Source: Pleurodeles waltl (taxonomy: Eukaryota > Chordata > Amphibia > Caudata > Salamandridae). Taken from it: a DNA stretch of 64,000 bases. The notes beneath the pieces were generated by a model. The model ran no database searches. It had not been told where the DNA came from and was given only the letters and a program-made list of their open reading frames with translations. A program made the position numbers and the translations under genes. Below, piece after piece: positions 23,265 to 35,186 of the stretch; the first letter of the stretch is position 1, and every line of letters starts with the position of its first letter. The stretch is taken from NCBI RefSeq assembly GCF_031143425.1, contig NC_090444.1, positions 1,313,857,324 through 1,313,921,323 on the forward strand, written 5' to 3'.

Positions 23265-24175
23265 TGCTTTGCAAACACTCTTTTTCATAACATTTTTACC
23301 CATAGCTCAGCCTGTGGTGATCCTAGGACAATGGGACCACCACCAAAACGTTCAGCACGACACGCTCTTCCTGTCTATGGCATCTCTGGGTATAATAACC
23401 CTTCAATGTCTGTTTAAGCATTCTCATGGCTGGAACTTTTGTCTTCCAACTGGGAATAGCTTGTGTTTTAAGAGCCTTGTTTGTAATATCATTGCTATAA
23501 GCCTGATATCCCTGAAAATATGTAATGTACTAAAGCCTCTATGGGCTACATATAAGGTTGCTCTGTATTACTTTCTGCCATTTTCTTTTTGTGTGGTTAT
23601 GCCCTCTAGGGGCTAACAATATATTTAAATGACTATGTTTCTTACAAATGCTATTTTCATGTGGTGTCCTCTATGGGCTGTTCTAAACATTACAGTCTTA
23701 TCAACATATTTAAATATTTGTGGCACAGAAACTTGCTTTGTAAGCATTCTTTTTCATAAAATTTTTGCCCACAGCTCAGCCTGTGGTGGTCCTAGGACAA
23801 TGGGAACACCTTCAAACCATTGACCACAATGTGTTCCTTCTGTCTACATCATCTCTGGGTCCCCACACTATGTTAGTGGGGACTCCAAAATAACCCCTCC
23901 CACTACTCAATGTCTTATACGCTTTTTCATAACTAGAACTTTTGTTTTACAGCTCGGAGAACTTTTATTTGTAAGACCTTGTTGGTAATATCATTGCAGT
24001 AGGCCTGCTAGCCCTCAAAACGCCCTCAAGGGGCTAACACTGCATTATTTTCTCCTGTGTTTTTTCATGGGGTTCTCTAGGAGCTAACAATATGGTTACA
24101 TGACCATGTTTCTTACAAATGATATTTTGGTTATGGTGCCCTCTAGGGGCGGTTTTGAGCATTACAGTCTAATCC
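23265..24175. repeat. Diverged tandem duplication, period ~469 bp
   Basis: Unit 1 (about 23265-23703) and unit 2 (about 23735-24175) share GCTCAGCCTGTGGTG (23305 and 23774), CCTAGGACAATGGGA, GCTAACAATAT followed by GACYATGTTTCTTACAAATG, and a final GAGCATTACAGTCT-like block. The modules GCCCTCTAGGGGCT repeat within each unit. No coding frame. Confidence 0.7.
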
Positions 24176-25636
24176 CAAAAGTTTATTTCTGATAAAGGAT
24201 TAAATGACAATTGTATATGTTTTAATAATCTATCCTTATTTGAATTATGACCATAATTTAGGCCAATTTAACATCCTTATTACACTGTGACTGTTTGAAC
24301 ACTCTTGATATGTTTGGATGACCCTTGTAGTTTATTTCCCCTCTGTAGTGGTCTGGTATCTTTGTTTTGGGAATTGTGTTAGCCAGCCAGTAACTCTGAT
24401 GATGGGGTGGTGAAAGTGGTGTTCTATTGGAATTAGCATGGCAGATTTAAATTAGGATGCTAAATGGCAACGTTTTTATTTTTTTGCTGCAGACAGAGAA
24501 AGAAGGTAAATGGAAGTGCTTCAGTTATACGCAGGGCCACTGGAATTATATGGCAGGAAAAGACAAAATTATGAGGCAGAGTTGACCAATTTATATGTCA
24601 AGAAAAGTTCAGTTATAAATTTACAATGCCAATAGCTCTAACACAAGCAAATGTGAGACCTATTGCATTGCAAATGCTTGTTCTTGTATTTTGTAATACG
24701 TTGGAATAAATATGCCATGTGGCACCGAAGGTGATGGCAAAGAAATATGTTACAAAACGAATAAAGAAGATCTTGTTTTTTTTTTTTTTTTTTTAAAGGG
24801 GGGAAATTTGTGTGAGTGCAAAGATTCGAGGCCCATCAAGTGAGGTAACAAGACAAACTAGGTAAATGAAAGTATAGCGAGGGGAAAATGAGCACACTAA
24901 AGTAAATTGAGCAGGACGTATAAGCAGCACAGACAGACAGGAGAAAAATGGGGAGGCAGCAACTGAACTGAGACCAGTAAGTGATAATTTGCATGACACT
25001 GCTGGCTCCTTTCTGATGCAGTGCCTACAAATCATTATTACTCCGATGTGGCGTGTCTTTCCTAGAAGAAACTATGACATGAGAAGCAGAATATCTGCAT
25101 ATTATGCACCCTTAGTCCAGTAATCCTATGGCCCTAACAAAACAGCTTGTCAATAATTCCAGTGCTTGAAAAAGCAATGGCAAGCTTCTGTCTAGTTGTG
25201 GTCTAAAAATGCACAACCCTTTGATCATACATTGGCAAACAATCCGTCTTTTCAAACAGAACACAACTTGAAATAAATCACATGTCCAGTAAATAATGTT
25301 CTGCTGAGCTATGGGAACTTGAAAAGAATACACCATACAACTACATTATAATAGATGTTCCAATGAAGCCATAGTTGCGGCTGTGTTACAGATCAGCTGC
25401 ACCCAAGAGAAAGGGGTAGAAAGATGTACCAAAGTCTGCATCCAAGAGAAAGGGGTAGAAAGATATACTAAATTCACATCTTTGAAAGGAACACTGAAAA
25501 ACACAAGCTTATCACGCTGTTACAACCCCTAAAGCAAAATAAAAACTATGTACTTCTTGACATCTACATTGAAAGGTAGTACTTCGAAGAGACAAATACA
25601 GCATCAACCATTAACAGTTAAAAAAAATATGCATAC
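24176..25636. other. ORC3 intron with short repeats
   Basis: The segment 24600-24690 (TTTACAATGCCAATAGCTCT, GCATTGCAAATGCTTG) matches 61350-61411. A poly-T tract lies at 24777-24795. The rest is AT-rich intron without recognised coding sequence. Confidence 0.5.
25398..25475. repeat. 39-bp tandem duplication
   Basis: Two adjacent copies of a 39-bp unit containing CCAAGAGAAAGGGGTAGAAA, with a few substitutions between them. Confidence 0.9.
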
Positions 25637-25781
25637 CCAATACAAGTGCTGCTGTAGGGATTTCACTGGATCTCATGCGGCTACTCCATTCATTTTTCGT
25701 CTCTTGAAATTCAGAATGTGACTGTCTGAAAAACTCTATCAAGCCATCAAACAGTTTTTTGTTTAAGTCCTCCTGGAGTTG
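25637..25781 (-). CDS. ORC3: ORC3 internal coding exon (third in this window)
   Basis: A 145-nt exon on the minus strand with acceptor GTGTAG and donor TTGG followed by gtatgc. It encodes QLQEDLNKKLFDGLIEFFRQ and continues through SHSEFQE to EIPTAALVLG. The LNK-LFD-LIEF, QSHSEF and EIPTAALVLG blocks are the most conserved part of the vertebrate ORC3 N-terminus. It begins in phase 0, matching the end of the exon at 34750-34850, and ends in phase 1, matching 9592-9696. The upstream intron is 8968 nt and contains the hAT-type element and the decayed L1. The reading frame is uninterrupted and I see no sign of decay. Confidence 0.96.
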
Positions 25782-27718
25782 CTACACTAGCAGAAAAACA
25801 CACAATTAGATGCATCCTACTAAAAATGACACTAACATTTAAATACCCCTGAACAAATACATTTTACATTTTACCTAAACTATGAAATGGATAAGTCAGT
25901 AGCCTGAATGTAGGTGGTGTACCAATGCCATGTGTGGTTTTTCAACACAATACAAGATGTCCACCTATTGTGGAGGACTGTATGGAAAAAGTAGGCTTGG
26001 GTGGCATACCAACACTTTACTGAACCAGATGATGGTAGTGGCACTCTAAGGCTTTGTTCATATAAGAACATCATAATTCTCACTGGGAATACTTCAATCT
26101 AATTCTTGATACACGACAAAAAAAAGGTGAGAGGACAGCCACTTCAAACCTCGTCAGATGACTGACTAGTTTAAGTGGAAGAGGGCTATCAGACGAATTG
26201 AGATGTGAAAATCAGACAGTAATCAAAAGGCAATTGCACAGATTGGTTGTTGCGACCTGTCCAATGTTGAAACTTTTCAGTGATGAAAAACACTGGTTAT
26301 TTGTCACGTGATGACATTTTGGAATGACAACTGGTACTTTAATTGTTTGTGTACAGTCCTTTGCATTTTTTAACATGGCAATTCTGCATCAGTTTGCTTC
26401 AGTAAATGGTTTCAAATGGTTAGAAATCTACAAACCTTTTAGCACTAACTCATTTTCATTAAGGATATCCAACGTATAGATAAGAACTACAACATTCTTA
26501 AATAGGTTTACAAGATGTGAAAGTAATGAAGATAACAGTACTAAATACCTTATAAAAGCACTGAAAAAAATCAGACATTACAACATCAAACTCAGCAACA
26601 GTAGACCATAAGGCAGTAAGGGTAATGGGGCAAGAGAGCATAATGTGAAAAGAGACAGAATCAAATACCCTTAAAAAAATTAAAAAAAACTCACAGCAGC
26701 CAAGTCAAGGTTGGATTACAAAACTGAGCAAACCCCTCTACAAGGAAGTATCTTGCGTATCAGCAGCCAACAGATACACACCCACACTAAGAATCAGGAA
26801 CACAGCAATCACATCACAACTCAGGGTAGCCGTTGTCTGGATTTTCAGCGTTTTTAGCTCACTTCATTAAATTGGAGGGTCTATCCAGATCCACAAACAT
26901 ACTAGTGATACCATTTATTACCACTCTCTTATTTATAACACGTTATTAGTTTACATACCAACAATAAGGTGTCATATATCATATGAAAAATAATATTCCC
27001 TAAAGGTTCATGGCCAGTCAACAACTTTACATCCATGATCATTAAACTCCACTTCCCTCACACAGCAAGAGTCACTCTGAATCACTTATCTGCATTAAAG
27101 GTAAATGCTTCAGGGACCAAGGCTCCAGAAGGATACACCTACAGTGGCACCAGTCCTTCCAAATTTGTTGGTGTTTCTGTGGGCCACCTCTGGCACAGAA
27201 ACAGGGCCTCTTGAAACTCATGCAATAAGAGAGTTGAGTCCTTTCAGCATTTAGTAATGTCACCCTTAGCAACCAAGAGAACAATCCTAACAGTGACACT
27301 TTGTATCTACTGCTATCTAAATCAACATTGATATGCAAAAGAATCATTTTGGAGTCCGGGGAGAGTCGCCATCACTACTACCCACCCAACAAGGAGAGGA
27401 CACCCCTCCAAAAGGAGACAATCACCCCACAAATACACATCATGTGAATAATGTCCCCTTTTTGCATCAAACATCTCAAACAGAAAGGCAAATCTACCAC
27501 CCCCATCGTCTATTCCACATAGAAAAGGGATGATGTAGGTACTTCACTGGTGCCAAGCACAGCCTCCAACCTATAGCTATACAGCCCTTCTTCATGCATT
27601 GGAGCTTTTGTTTCTGTAATGGTAGGACAAGAGTCTTGGAAGATGTGCATCTTACTGCCCCTTAGCGTCAGCACTTTTCCTCACGACATCCTTTGTAAGT
27701 TCCTTGATCTATCTAGGT
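25782..27718. other. ORC3 intron, no recognised element
   Basis: AT-rich intron sequence. No terminal repeats or coding frames recognised. Confidence 0.5.
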
Positions 27719-27908
27719 CAGTGGTCCGCTAAGCTTCCTCAGGAGGTCCGCTACTGCTTAGAAAATCAATTATTAACAGATTACGTCCCCAGCTTTCATT
27801 AATGACCCAGTGGGGGTCCGCCGGATTCCAATATTGTTCAGTGGAGGTCCCCAGGTTCCAGTAATGATAAAGTAGGGTCCAAAGAAGTCAAAAGGTGGGG
27901 AACCACTG
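27719..27908. mobile_element. Small non-autonomous hAT-type element
   Basis: A 190-bp element with terminal inverted repeats CAGTGGTCC and GGGAACCACTG. The flanking 8-mers ATCTAGGT (27711-27718) and CTCTAGGT (27909-27916) agree at seven of eight bases. Eight-bp duplications and CAG-type ends are typical of the hAT superfamily. The interior has three degenerate GTGGGGGTCC units and no coding capacity. Confidence 0.75.
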
Positions 27909-28780
27909 CTCTAGGTGATCCCATATCCAATAGGAAAGTGCCCATGCCATTAACCTTTTTACCTTGCCATCCAGTGTAAATTCTGACGAGCCGGTGAATG
28001 TCCTTTATAATAGAGTGGAGCTCCTCCAAAGCCCTCTGACTCTATGAATACCCCAAGATAGATCCAATGTCCTTACCAACATGGACATGAGCAACCACCT
28101 CAACACCTTTACCATGGAAGCTCTAAAAGCATTTTTGAGGTCTTTGATTTTATTCTCCAAGGTGATCATGGAGATAATGGCACAATTTTAAAAGGCACGT
28201 TGCTGATTCTGGGTCTGTGTGTCCATGTATGTAATCCTGCTAGTCAGATTATGAACTTCACTGTCCACAATGTCCGATCTGGAATTAATATGCACCACTG
28301 ATGAGTCTACTGATGTGACTTTATCGTAGGTAAGATATAATGGCTTATTGTCCTGTGAAAGCAGGGCGGTCTCATCCTCTTACTTTCAGTCACCCAGGCA
28401 GCCAGTAGGAAAATGCAGTTTGCAACAGCTCAACTGTATATTGGCGGGTTAATGGGAGAAGGGAGCATAACCTGAATGCCTGCCTCACTCTTAGCCTGGC
28501 ACCTGCTCTGAATCCACTGCGCTCTTTTTGCCACACCCTATTCAGTGCTTCACCCTCCCATACACCTTTGTCAACTCTGCAGCATGCTGGGACGATAACA
28601 GGTCCCAGTCTTTAGGAACGACCATGTTTAGAGAAAACAAACTGGTGCTACGTTCATGCCTTATGTCTCGCTCTGCAGTGTTACAGCCTGGGGGAATCTG
28701 GGGGGGTGTCGTGGCCAAGCTCCCCAGCACCCCGCTGAAATCCTTCATAATCCTCCACAAGTACCTTTAAAGAGCCTCAA
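27909..28780. other. ORC3 intron, possible old LINE scrap
   Basis: Read on the minus strand, 28130-28330 has a loosely coiled-coil-like frame that could be a decayed L1 ORF1 fragment. The resemblance is too weak to annotate as a gene. The 5' end of the L1 that follows may extend into this stretch. Confidence 0.3.
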
Positions 28781-28989
28781 CACTCGATTGGGTACCCGCC
28801 TTGGGGGAAGGGGGGACCATTGTGACCCCCTGGAAAGAAAGGGGAGAGGTGGACCCGGCCAGGGAGATCTGGGCACTGCAAGGCTCAGAGGCCGAGGCGG
28901 TAACGTGCTGCCGGAGACTACGATTGGATCGGCACCCCCGATGGCTGCCCGAAGTCCTCAGGTGCGTAAACTCTGGCAGCAACAGAGTT

Positions 28990-29720
28990 CTTAATAGGTC
29001 CTGGAGCACAAAATAGACACCATTACCACCAAAGTGAACCTACTGCATAGAGATCTCCATGGAGTCTTAGAACAATCCAAAGAGATCAAAGGGAAAGTAC
29101 AAGAACTCACGCAGGAGGTGAAGACGCTGTCAGCTAAAGTACGAACTCTGTCAGAACAAACGATTCACCTCGACAAGAGACTTGGGGACACAGAGGGAAA
29201 ATCTAGGCGTTGAAACCTGCAACCTACATTTTGTAGGGTTCTTGGAGTGGGCTCGAAAGGTGGCACATCAGACCAGTGGGAGAAGGGACCATAGCCAACT
29301 TCTTTCTGATCAAACTAACGCACAGAGTGCTGACACGATGTCCTCCACTGGGAGCCGCCCCAAGGGCTATCATTGCTAAAATCCTTAACTATTGTGATTG
29401 AGATACTATTCTACAGTGGGCTAGAACAAAATTGGGACTCTAAGTTTGAAGGGACTACGATATGATTTTCCTGCACTACACCCACAGGGTTCAGGCCGAA
29501 AAAAATCATTCCTGGCCGTCAAAGAACAACTCCAATCAATGAAAGTAAGATATATGCCCCTATGCCCGGATAAACTGAAAGTGCTGAAGAGAGGCTGCTC
29601 GCACTTCACCTCCCCAGAAGGGACACGGTACTGGCTGAATGGCAGGGAAGATGTTCAATATAGCCACATTATGAGGGATGGAGCTGGGTGGACGAGACCC
29701 TATGACAGACCCAGCAGATC
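28990..29720 (+). pseudogene. L1 ORF1 remnant
   Basis: Remnant of the RNA-binding chaperone of an L1 element. The first part (about 28990-29215) translates as a heptad-rich coiled coil (for example VQELTQEVKTLSAKVRTLSE), interrupted by a stop near 29212. After frameshifts, 29340-29590 keeps the pattern AKILNYCD, then a WARTKL stretch and a KKSFLAVKEQLQSMKVRYMP stretch. This corresponds to the C-terminal domain that closes L1 ORF1 proteins. No long open frame survives. Confidence 0.7.
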
Positions 29721-30379
29721 GGTAGAAAGATGAAGATGGGGAATGAATCGGGGTGGAGAGAAGCAGTGCATCACAGCCAGATGGCATGCTGAAACTGACA
29801 GGAGGCACTGTCCAAGACAAACCTGGGGCATCAAGGGGAGGGGCGGAATCCCTCTCATCGACATCGCAGGGCACCATCATATAACTGACTAAGTGGGGGA
29901 CAGGAGAGTGAGGGAGGGGGGAGGAGTAGGGCATTGGATGGGAAGCAGAGGGGCACTTGGTCACCGGTGAACTGAGGCTGAACATCCAGCACTCCTTAAG
30001 CTCCACTAGTTGTTGGTCACTGTTGAAGACTTGGTAAGATGTGCGGATGCGGACTGGGGTGTTGGGAAGGCTATTTTCATTTTCTTGCCACGTTTCTTTT
30101 TACCTAGGTTGAAGTAACAGTTCAGCTTTAGGGGACAGGCGAGGCTTCAGACCTCTCTTGCCTTGCATGCGAGTGGTTGTTGTTACTATGAGGTTATGCA
30201 CTCACTGGGGAGGTGAGGGTGGAAGTTGAGGGGGAAGTTGGATAGGACCCACTTGAGTGTTTCACAGGTTACACTCAGTTCAAGAGAGAGAGAGGGGCTG
30301 ACACAGACAAAACACATCTACGGCAGATGGCCACACAGGCATTGGCCCACCATATACACATGACACAGGTTAAGCCTCA

Positions 30380-33300
30380 GGAGGACAGGCGGTACTCCAT
30401 TCTGTCCTGAAATGTCAATGAGCTGGGTAGCAAAGGTGAACTGAGGCTTGGTCGCACAGCATATATGGTGCCTTAAGCCTGGCATTGTCCTTCTACAGGA
30501 GACACATCTGTTGGGGTCCCATTGCCACTCCCTCAGTAGAAGAACATACACCACTTTGGGGAACAGAGGTCACTTCCGGCTCTAGGCGGGGTGGCCATAT
30601 TGTTTAAAAGAACCCCCCGTTCCGGGTGACACAAGCATGGGAAGCCAGAACGGGAGCTATGTTGGGGTACAGGGACACAGGGGGAGTACAGCCACTCTGA
30701 TATGGAACCCACCCCCAGCTGCAGGCACTCACGCTAGAGAAGATTGGGACCATACTCCTGGAGGGCAACTCTAACCGACACACAGTGGGAGGAGACTTCA
30801 ACAATGTCATGGCCCCTGACCTGGACTGCTCTGGCATAGCTTTGGTTTCTCCTAGGGAAACCCTCTCAGTAAGATTTGTGGCCACAATGGACCTTTTGGA
30901 CTTGTGGAGACGCCAACACCCGGGGAACAGAGGCTACTCATATTTCTCTGGGACCCACAAGGTTTTTCTACAATTGACTACATATGTGCCCCCGAAGGTG
31001 AGGTAGACACAGTAGAGAGGGCAGAGTACCTAGCATGAAGGCTGTCCGATCATTCTCCTCTCTCGATCACGATGGGCCGGGGGAGTCCTTCACGGCGGAA
31101 AGGGCTGGAAACTTAATGCGTGGGACTTGAGGGATGCAGAGGTTGCCCGGGTGCTCCAAGTAGATTTGGAACTCTACATCAAGGAAAACAAGGGGTCCGT
31201 AGACTCCGCTCTAGTCCTCTGGGAGGATAAGATGACAATCCTTAGAGATAGGGCACAGAAAATAGCAGCGCACAGAAAATTGAGAGAGACGGGGGAGATA
31301 GAGGAAATTGAGTACCAGCTGATACACCTTGAGCAATTTCCTAGAGGCCAGGCAGACCCACGAGTCCTGTGAAAAATCAAAGTGCTCAGTACAGAGTACC
31401 AAGCCCTGGACAAAGCTGGAAAGCTACTAGCATGATTGAGTAACAGAAGCAGAAGCCCGCTCAGTGCAGTGTATCATTGAGGAGTCTGGGGACATCTACT
31501 CGACTGATAGTATCTTGCAAAGGCCTCCCATAGTTCACTATGAGTCTTTCTATAAGGCACACCGACAAGAGGATGGCAGACATATCGCAGACTACATAGA
31601 TACATTAGATATGCCGGTGGCACCCGTTGAGGGACAGTTGGTACTTGAAGAGAAGATCATACTCACTGAGGTCCAGGTGGCCATAGCAAAGCTGAAACCA
31701 GGGAAAACCTCCCGGCCGAAATCTTTATGCTAGGCTGTTCGGACCATACCTGTTGAACCTTTTCCAAGAAGCCCGGGACAAGGGAACTATCTCCTGAACT
31801 ACAGCATGCTATCAGTGTCGTAATTCACAAGGGTAAACCAGCAACTGGCTGCGATTCAGATTGCCCAATTTCCCTGCTCCGTATCGAGACAAAGGTGCCT
31901 GCCACAGTACTAGCCACACGGGTCCTCGCGGTGATGGTCTGGCTTATCTGTAGAGATCAATCTGGCTTTATGCCCCACAGAGCGACCAATCATAATCTAT
32001 GTCGACTGCATAACTGGATGTCAGAAGTGCGACACAGAGAGGAACCAATGGATTCCTTGCGTTGGATGCCGAAAAGGCCTTTGACGCGATCCACTGGTCC
32101 TTCCTTCACCAAACATTGAAGAAATTTGGTGTAGGCCCCAATTTCAGAAGGGGGGTAAGGCCCTCACAGCAGAGGTGAGGGTAAATTGTACCCTCTCATC
32201 GACATTTCCCATAGGGAGGGGGACCCCGACAGGTGTGTCCCTTGTTCCCCTTGCTATTTGCCTTCACAATTGAGCCCCTAGCCTTCACGATCTGGTCATC
32301 CCCTGATATTCAGTGATTCGAGATCTCAGGTGATAACTCCGGAGAGGAAAAGGTTTCTCCACACACAGATGACATACTACTATGTATCACAGAGCCAGTG
32401 ACAAAGATCCTAGCCATCCTTCAGATGCTTGAGACCTATGGGGTGTAAGCTGGCTACCATATAAACTGGATAAGTCAGTGCTATGCCACCCCTGGAGTCC
32501 GTTTGACTCAACCATACGCCCCTGAAGGCTCAAATTGGCCCCAGATCGTTTCCAGTATCTGAGTGTTTTCTGTGACTCCCCACAGGAAGATGTAATTGTC
32601 CAGGTACCTGGGACAGGTACTATCGACCTTCCAAGAAGAGGAGGAACTCTGGCCCTGATGTTGTTGGGGAGGGCGGCCATCTTTAAAATGAGCACGCTCC
32701 CAAAACTATAACACAGAACACATACTATCCAATTTCAGAGCCCCCTTTTGCCAAATTGCAGGGGAACCAATGGACCTAACTATGGAATAGGAGACAGCCA
32801 TGACAGCACTCGCAACGCTGCAGCAAAATCCATATAATGGTGGGACTGCCCACCCCGACATTAGGGCCTACAACTGGGCAACACATGTGGTGGCTGTAAA
32901 TGACTGGTTGTTTGTCCCAAAGGGACAATCCACTCATAGGTCGGAACGGACACTGGTTAACATACAATCATGTTTAAATTATATGTATGGAAGGAAGGGC
33001 ATTAGACGGCTGCTTCCAGCAACGCAGGTGGTACTGAAGGACAAAAACCTGATGCCCTTTTCCTCCCTCCTAAGGACCTGAATCAATATTTAAAATATGC
33101 TCTGCTTCGGTACACTTGGCGTGAACAGGGGCTGGGAGAGTTTGACATACCTGAATAGGCTTGCTTGGAGGGTAGGCTGGCTGATGGAAGAGCTCAAATC
33201 GAAGGGAACTTTTATCACATATAAAACCTTCAATAATAACAAGCCAGACAAACTGGGTAAGCTAAGTGACAGGTGCGTGAGAGACCTAGGAGAGATGGAA

Positions 33301-33590
33301 GATGTGGTCTAGAAGGCAGCCTTGAAGCATCCAAGGGAGGTGGCTATTTAGTCCAGATTGCCCTGATTGAGCTCCAGATATTACATCGAGTCTATTGTGA
33401 TTGTGAACAGCTACATAAAATGGTGGGGGCAATGTCTCCAGGCTGTATGAGATGTAAGACTAAGGGGCTCATTTTTACACACATTATGGAGTTGCCCAGC
33501 CATTCAGGTGTATTGGTCAAAGGTAGTGAGGGAACTTCGAAACATACTCTGAGAAGATATTCCTCTCAAGCCTAAATAAATACTATAAGG
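30380..33590 (+). pseudogene. L1 ORF2 remnant (endonuclease and reverse transcriptase)
   Basis: Broken ORF2. The endonuclease is recognisable from a YSILS-NVNELGSKG start near 30392, an LQETH-like block near 30494 and GGDFNNVMAPDLDC near 30785-30830. The 73-residue frame 30785-31006 preserves the WRRQHPGNRGYSYFSGTH segment. Reverse transcriptase traces are AIAKLKPGKTS near 31683, DQSGFMPHRATNHNLCRLHN near 31960 and a frameshifted DAEKAFDAIHW block near 32062. Further traces up to about 33590 match the C-terminal region. At least six frame changes separate these blocks. Confidence 0.8.
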
Positions 33591-34016
33591 CATCCCCACT
33601 GACGTTGATGTCCCAAGGACCAAACTCCTAATCTGTAATCTGGGAAAGGTGGTGACCAAAGGCGATGTGGCACGTCACTGTGGACTGCCAAAGTCTCCTA
33701 TAAAAGTAGGGGATGCCCACTGATTCCTCAAGGTCTGAAGGAGTTGGATAAAGTAATACGACTTAGACACTGTCGAGGAGGCAGTGGACCCCCCGACTTT
33801 GACACCAGTCCTAACAGATACCGTACTGCCATTTGTGTTATCCATAAATGCTATCTGTCCAAGATGTTGTTACCTGAGACTATTTAGTGCACCTGTATAA
33901 GCGGATGTTTGTGCTGTCCTGCTTCCCTCTGATGTTTTATAACTTCAGGGTGCAGGTTTGCGCACCAGTTTGATGTTTAACATGAATAAATAAAATAAAG
34001 ATATTTAAAAAAAAAT

Positions 34017-34749
34017 GTACAGCCTCAGCAGTGACATCTTGAGAGTGTGGCTCAAGCATCTTCAAGGTGGACCTGGTCTCTGTTGTCTCACGATCAGCAA
34101 ACCCTGGTGTCAAAGGAGCCCACCACTTGCTGCATCTCACTTAACAACCCAGTCAGGCCTTGAACAGAACACTGCCTCGAAGAGATAATTCTTCCACAGC
34201 CCGACAAGAAAACAGACCATCAAAGAACAGTGCAGGCTCAGTTCCCCTTTCAAAATAATTTTAAAGGGATTTCTTTTTCATTTGTTTTAATTACAATGTG
34301 GAAAAAATTCTAATTTTGTTGATTTGCCATTCTGTAACGGTCTTAAAACAGAAATTCATCCCAGACTAGTGAAATACTAGTCAGATGGCAGCCATCACAA
34401 CCTGGAAGGGCAAAAATGCCTCTTATGAATATTATTTACTATTGCCATGTGGAAAAGGATGCCTTCGCTGAAGACTGCATTTCACTGTTTGTTACGGAGA
34501 AGGGCTTCTTTCACAACCTATTACTGATAGGAAGGTTGCGCTCAACAGACAGTGAATGACCCAAGTTTCTACTTGGTACTCTACTAAGCCACCCTTTTGT
34601 TCTCACGCGTTTGAGGTTTCACTCATTGATGAAAGAAGCATCCCATTATCTCATAACTCTTGCAGCCCACTTCTGACATTTTATATGAACCTGTGCTGCA
34701 CATATAACATACTGTTAAAATGATCATATTGAGTCACAACAACACTGAC
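34017..34749. other. ORC3 intron, no recognised element
   Basis: Intron sequence between the L1 tail and the exon at 34750-34850. Nothing recognised. Confidence 0.5.
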
Positions 34750-34850
34750 CTCGGTTTCTTTTTTCATCTGTCGCCATAGTCCTTGATAAGTTTCAAATCG
34801 TATCCTGCTGTTCTCTGAATCTGTATCCTGGCCCTTGTTAAAGTAGTCAG
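34750..34850 (-). CDS. ORC3: ORC3 internal coding exon (second in this window)
   Basis: A 101-nt exon on the minus strand with acceptor CCTTTTGAAG and donor ACCGAG followed by gtcagt. After two bases that complete a codon with the previous exon it encodes DYFNKGQDTDSENSRIRFET and then YQGLWRQMKKETE. The motif DYFNKG, an acidic linker, RFETYQ and W-QMK are the hallmark start of vertebrate ORC3. It begins in phase 1 and ends in phase 0, fitting both neighbours. The upstream intron is 2690 nt, the shortest in the window. Confidence 0.95.
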
Positions 34851-35186
34851 CTTCAAAAGGAAATATCAAATAAACAGGAAATATTTAGTTTTCTATTACT
34901 TTTTAGGCATGAATAGAATCATTTCCACTAATGGTAAAATATTCCAGCAGTTGGTGCAATACCTTCACAAGAACACACTAATTTGCTTCCAGGATGTGGG
35001 AGCAAGTACCAAGTCAGTGGTAGCACAGGTGTTTAATAAAAATGTTTTAACGAGTGTTGGTGTATTCCGAATAAGTGATTTGTGTAAAAAATATAATAAC
35101 GTAGAAAGTAATGCACGCTTTTGAAAATGTGATTACGAAGAGTGGCCGCCAATGTTCACAAAGTGTACTTACTAGTGAATTAATAT

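Larger units (their letters stand above)
28781..34016 (+). mobile_element. Decayed L1-type LINE
   Basis: An old, nearly complete L1-type retrotransposon: GC-rich leader, ORF1 remnant, ORF2 remnant with endonuclease and reverse transcriptase signatures, and an A-rich tail at 33984-34016 (AATAAATAAAATAAAG then a run of A). Many frameshifts and stops make it inactive. The 5' limit is approximate and I found no convincing target duplication. It lies antisense to ORC3. Confidence 0.8.

Noticed and set aside
23155..23616. 153-codon frame
   Set aside because: It lies over the non-coding tandem duplication and has no counterpart in the second unit.
23265..24175. The 469-bp duplication as an LTR pair
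   Set aside because: The units are adjacent with no interior, no TG/CA ends and no target duplication.
28130..28330. Minus-strand coiled-coil-like frame
   Set aside because: Too short and broken to call an L1 ORF1 remnant with confidence.
27541..34030. AGCACAGCCTCCAAC (27556) and TGTACAGCCTCAGC (34017) as the target duplication of the decayed L1
   Set aside because: Only a partial match, and the left copy is far from the likely 5' end of the element.
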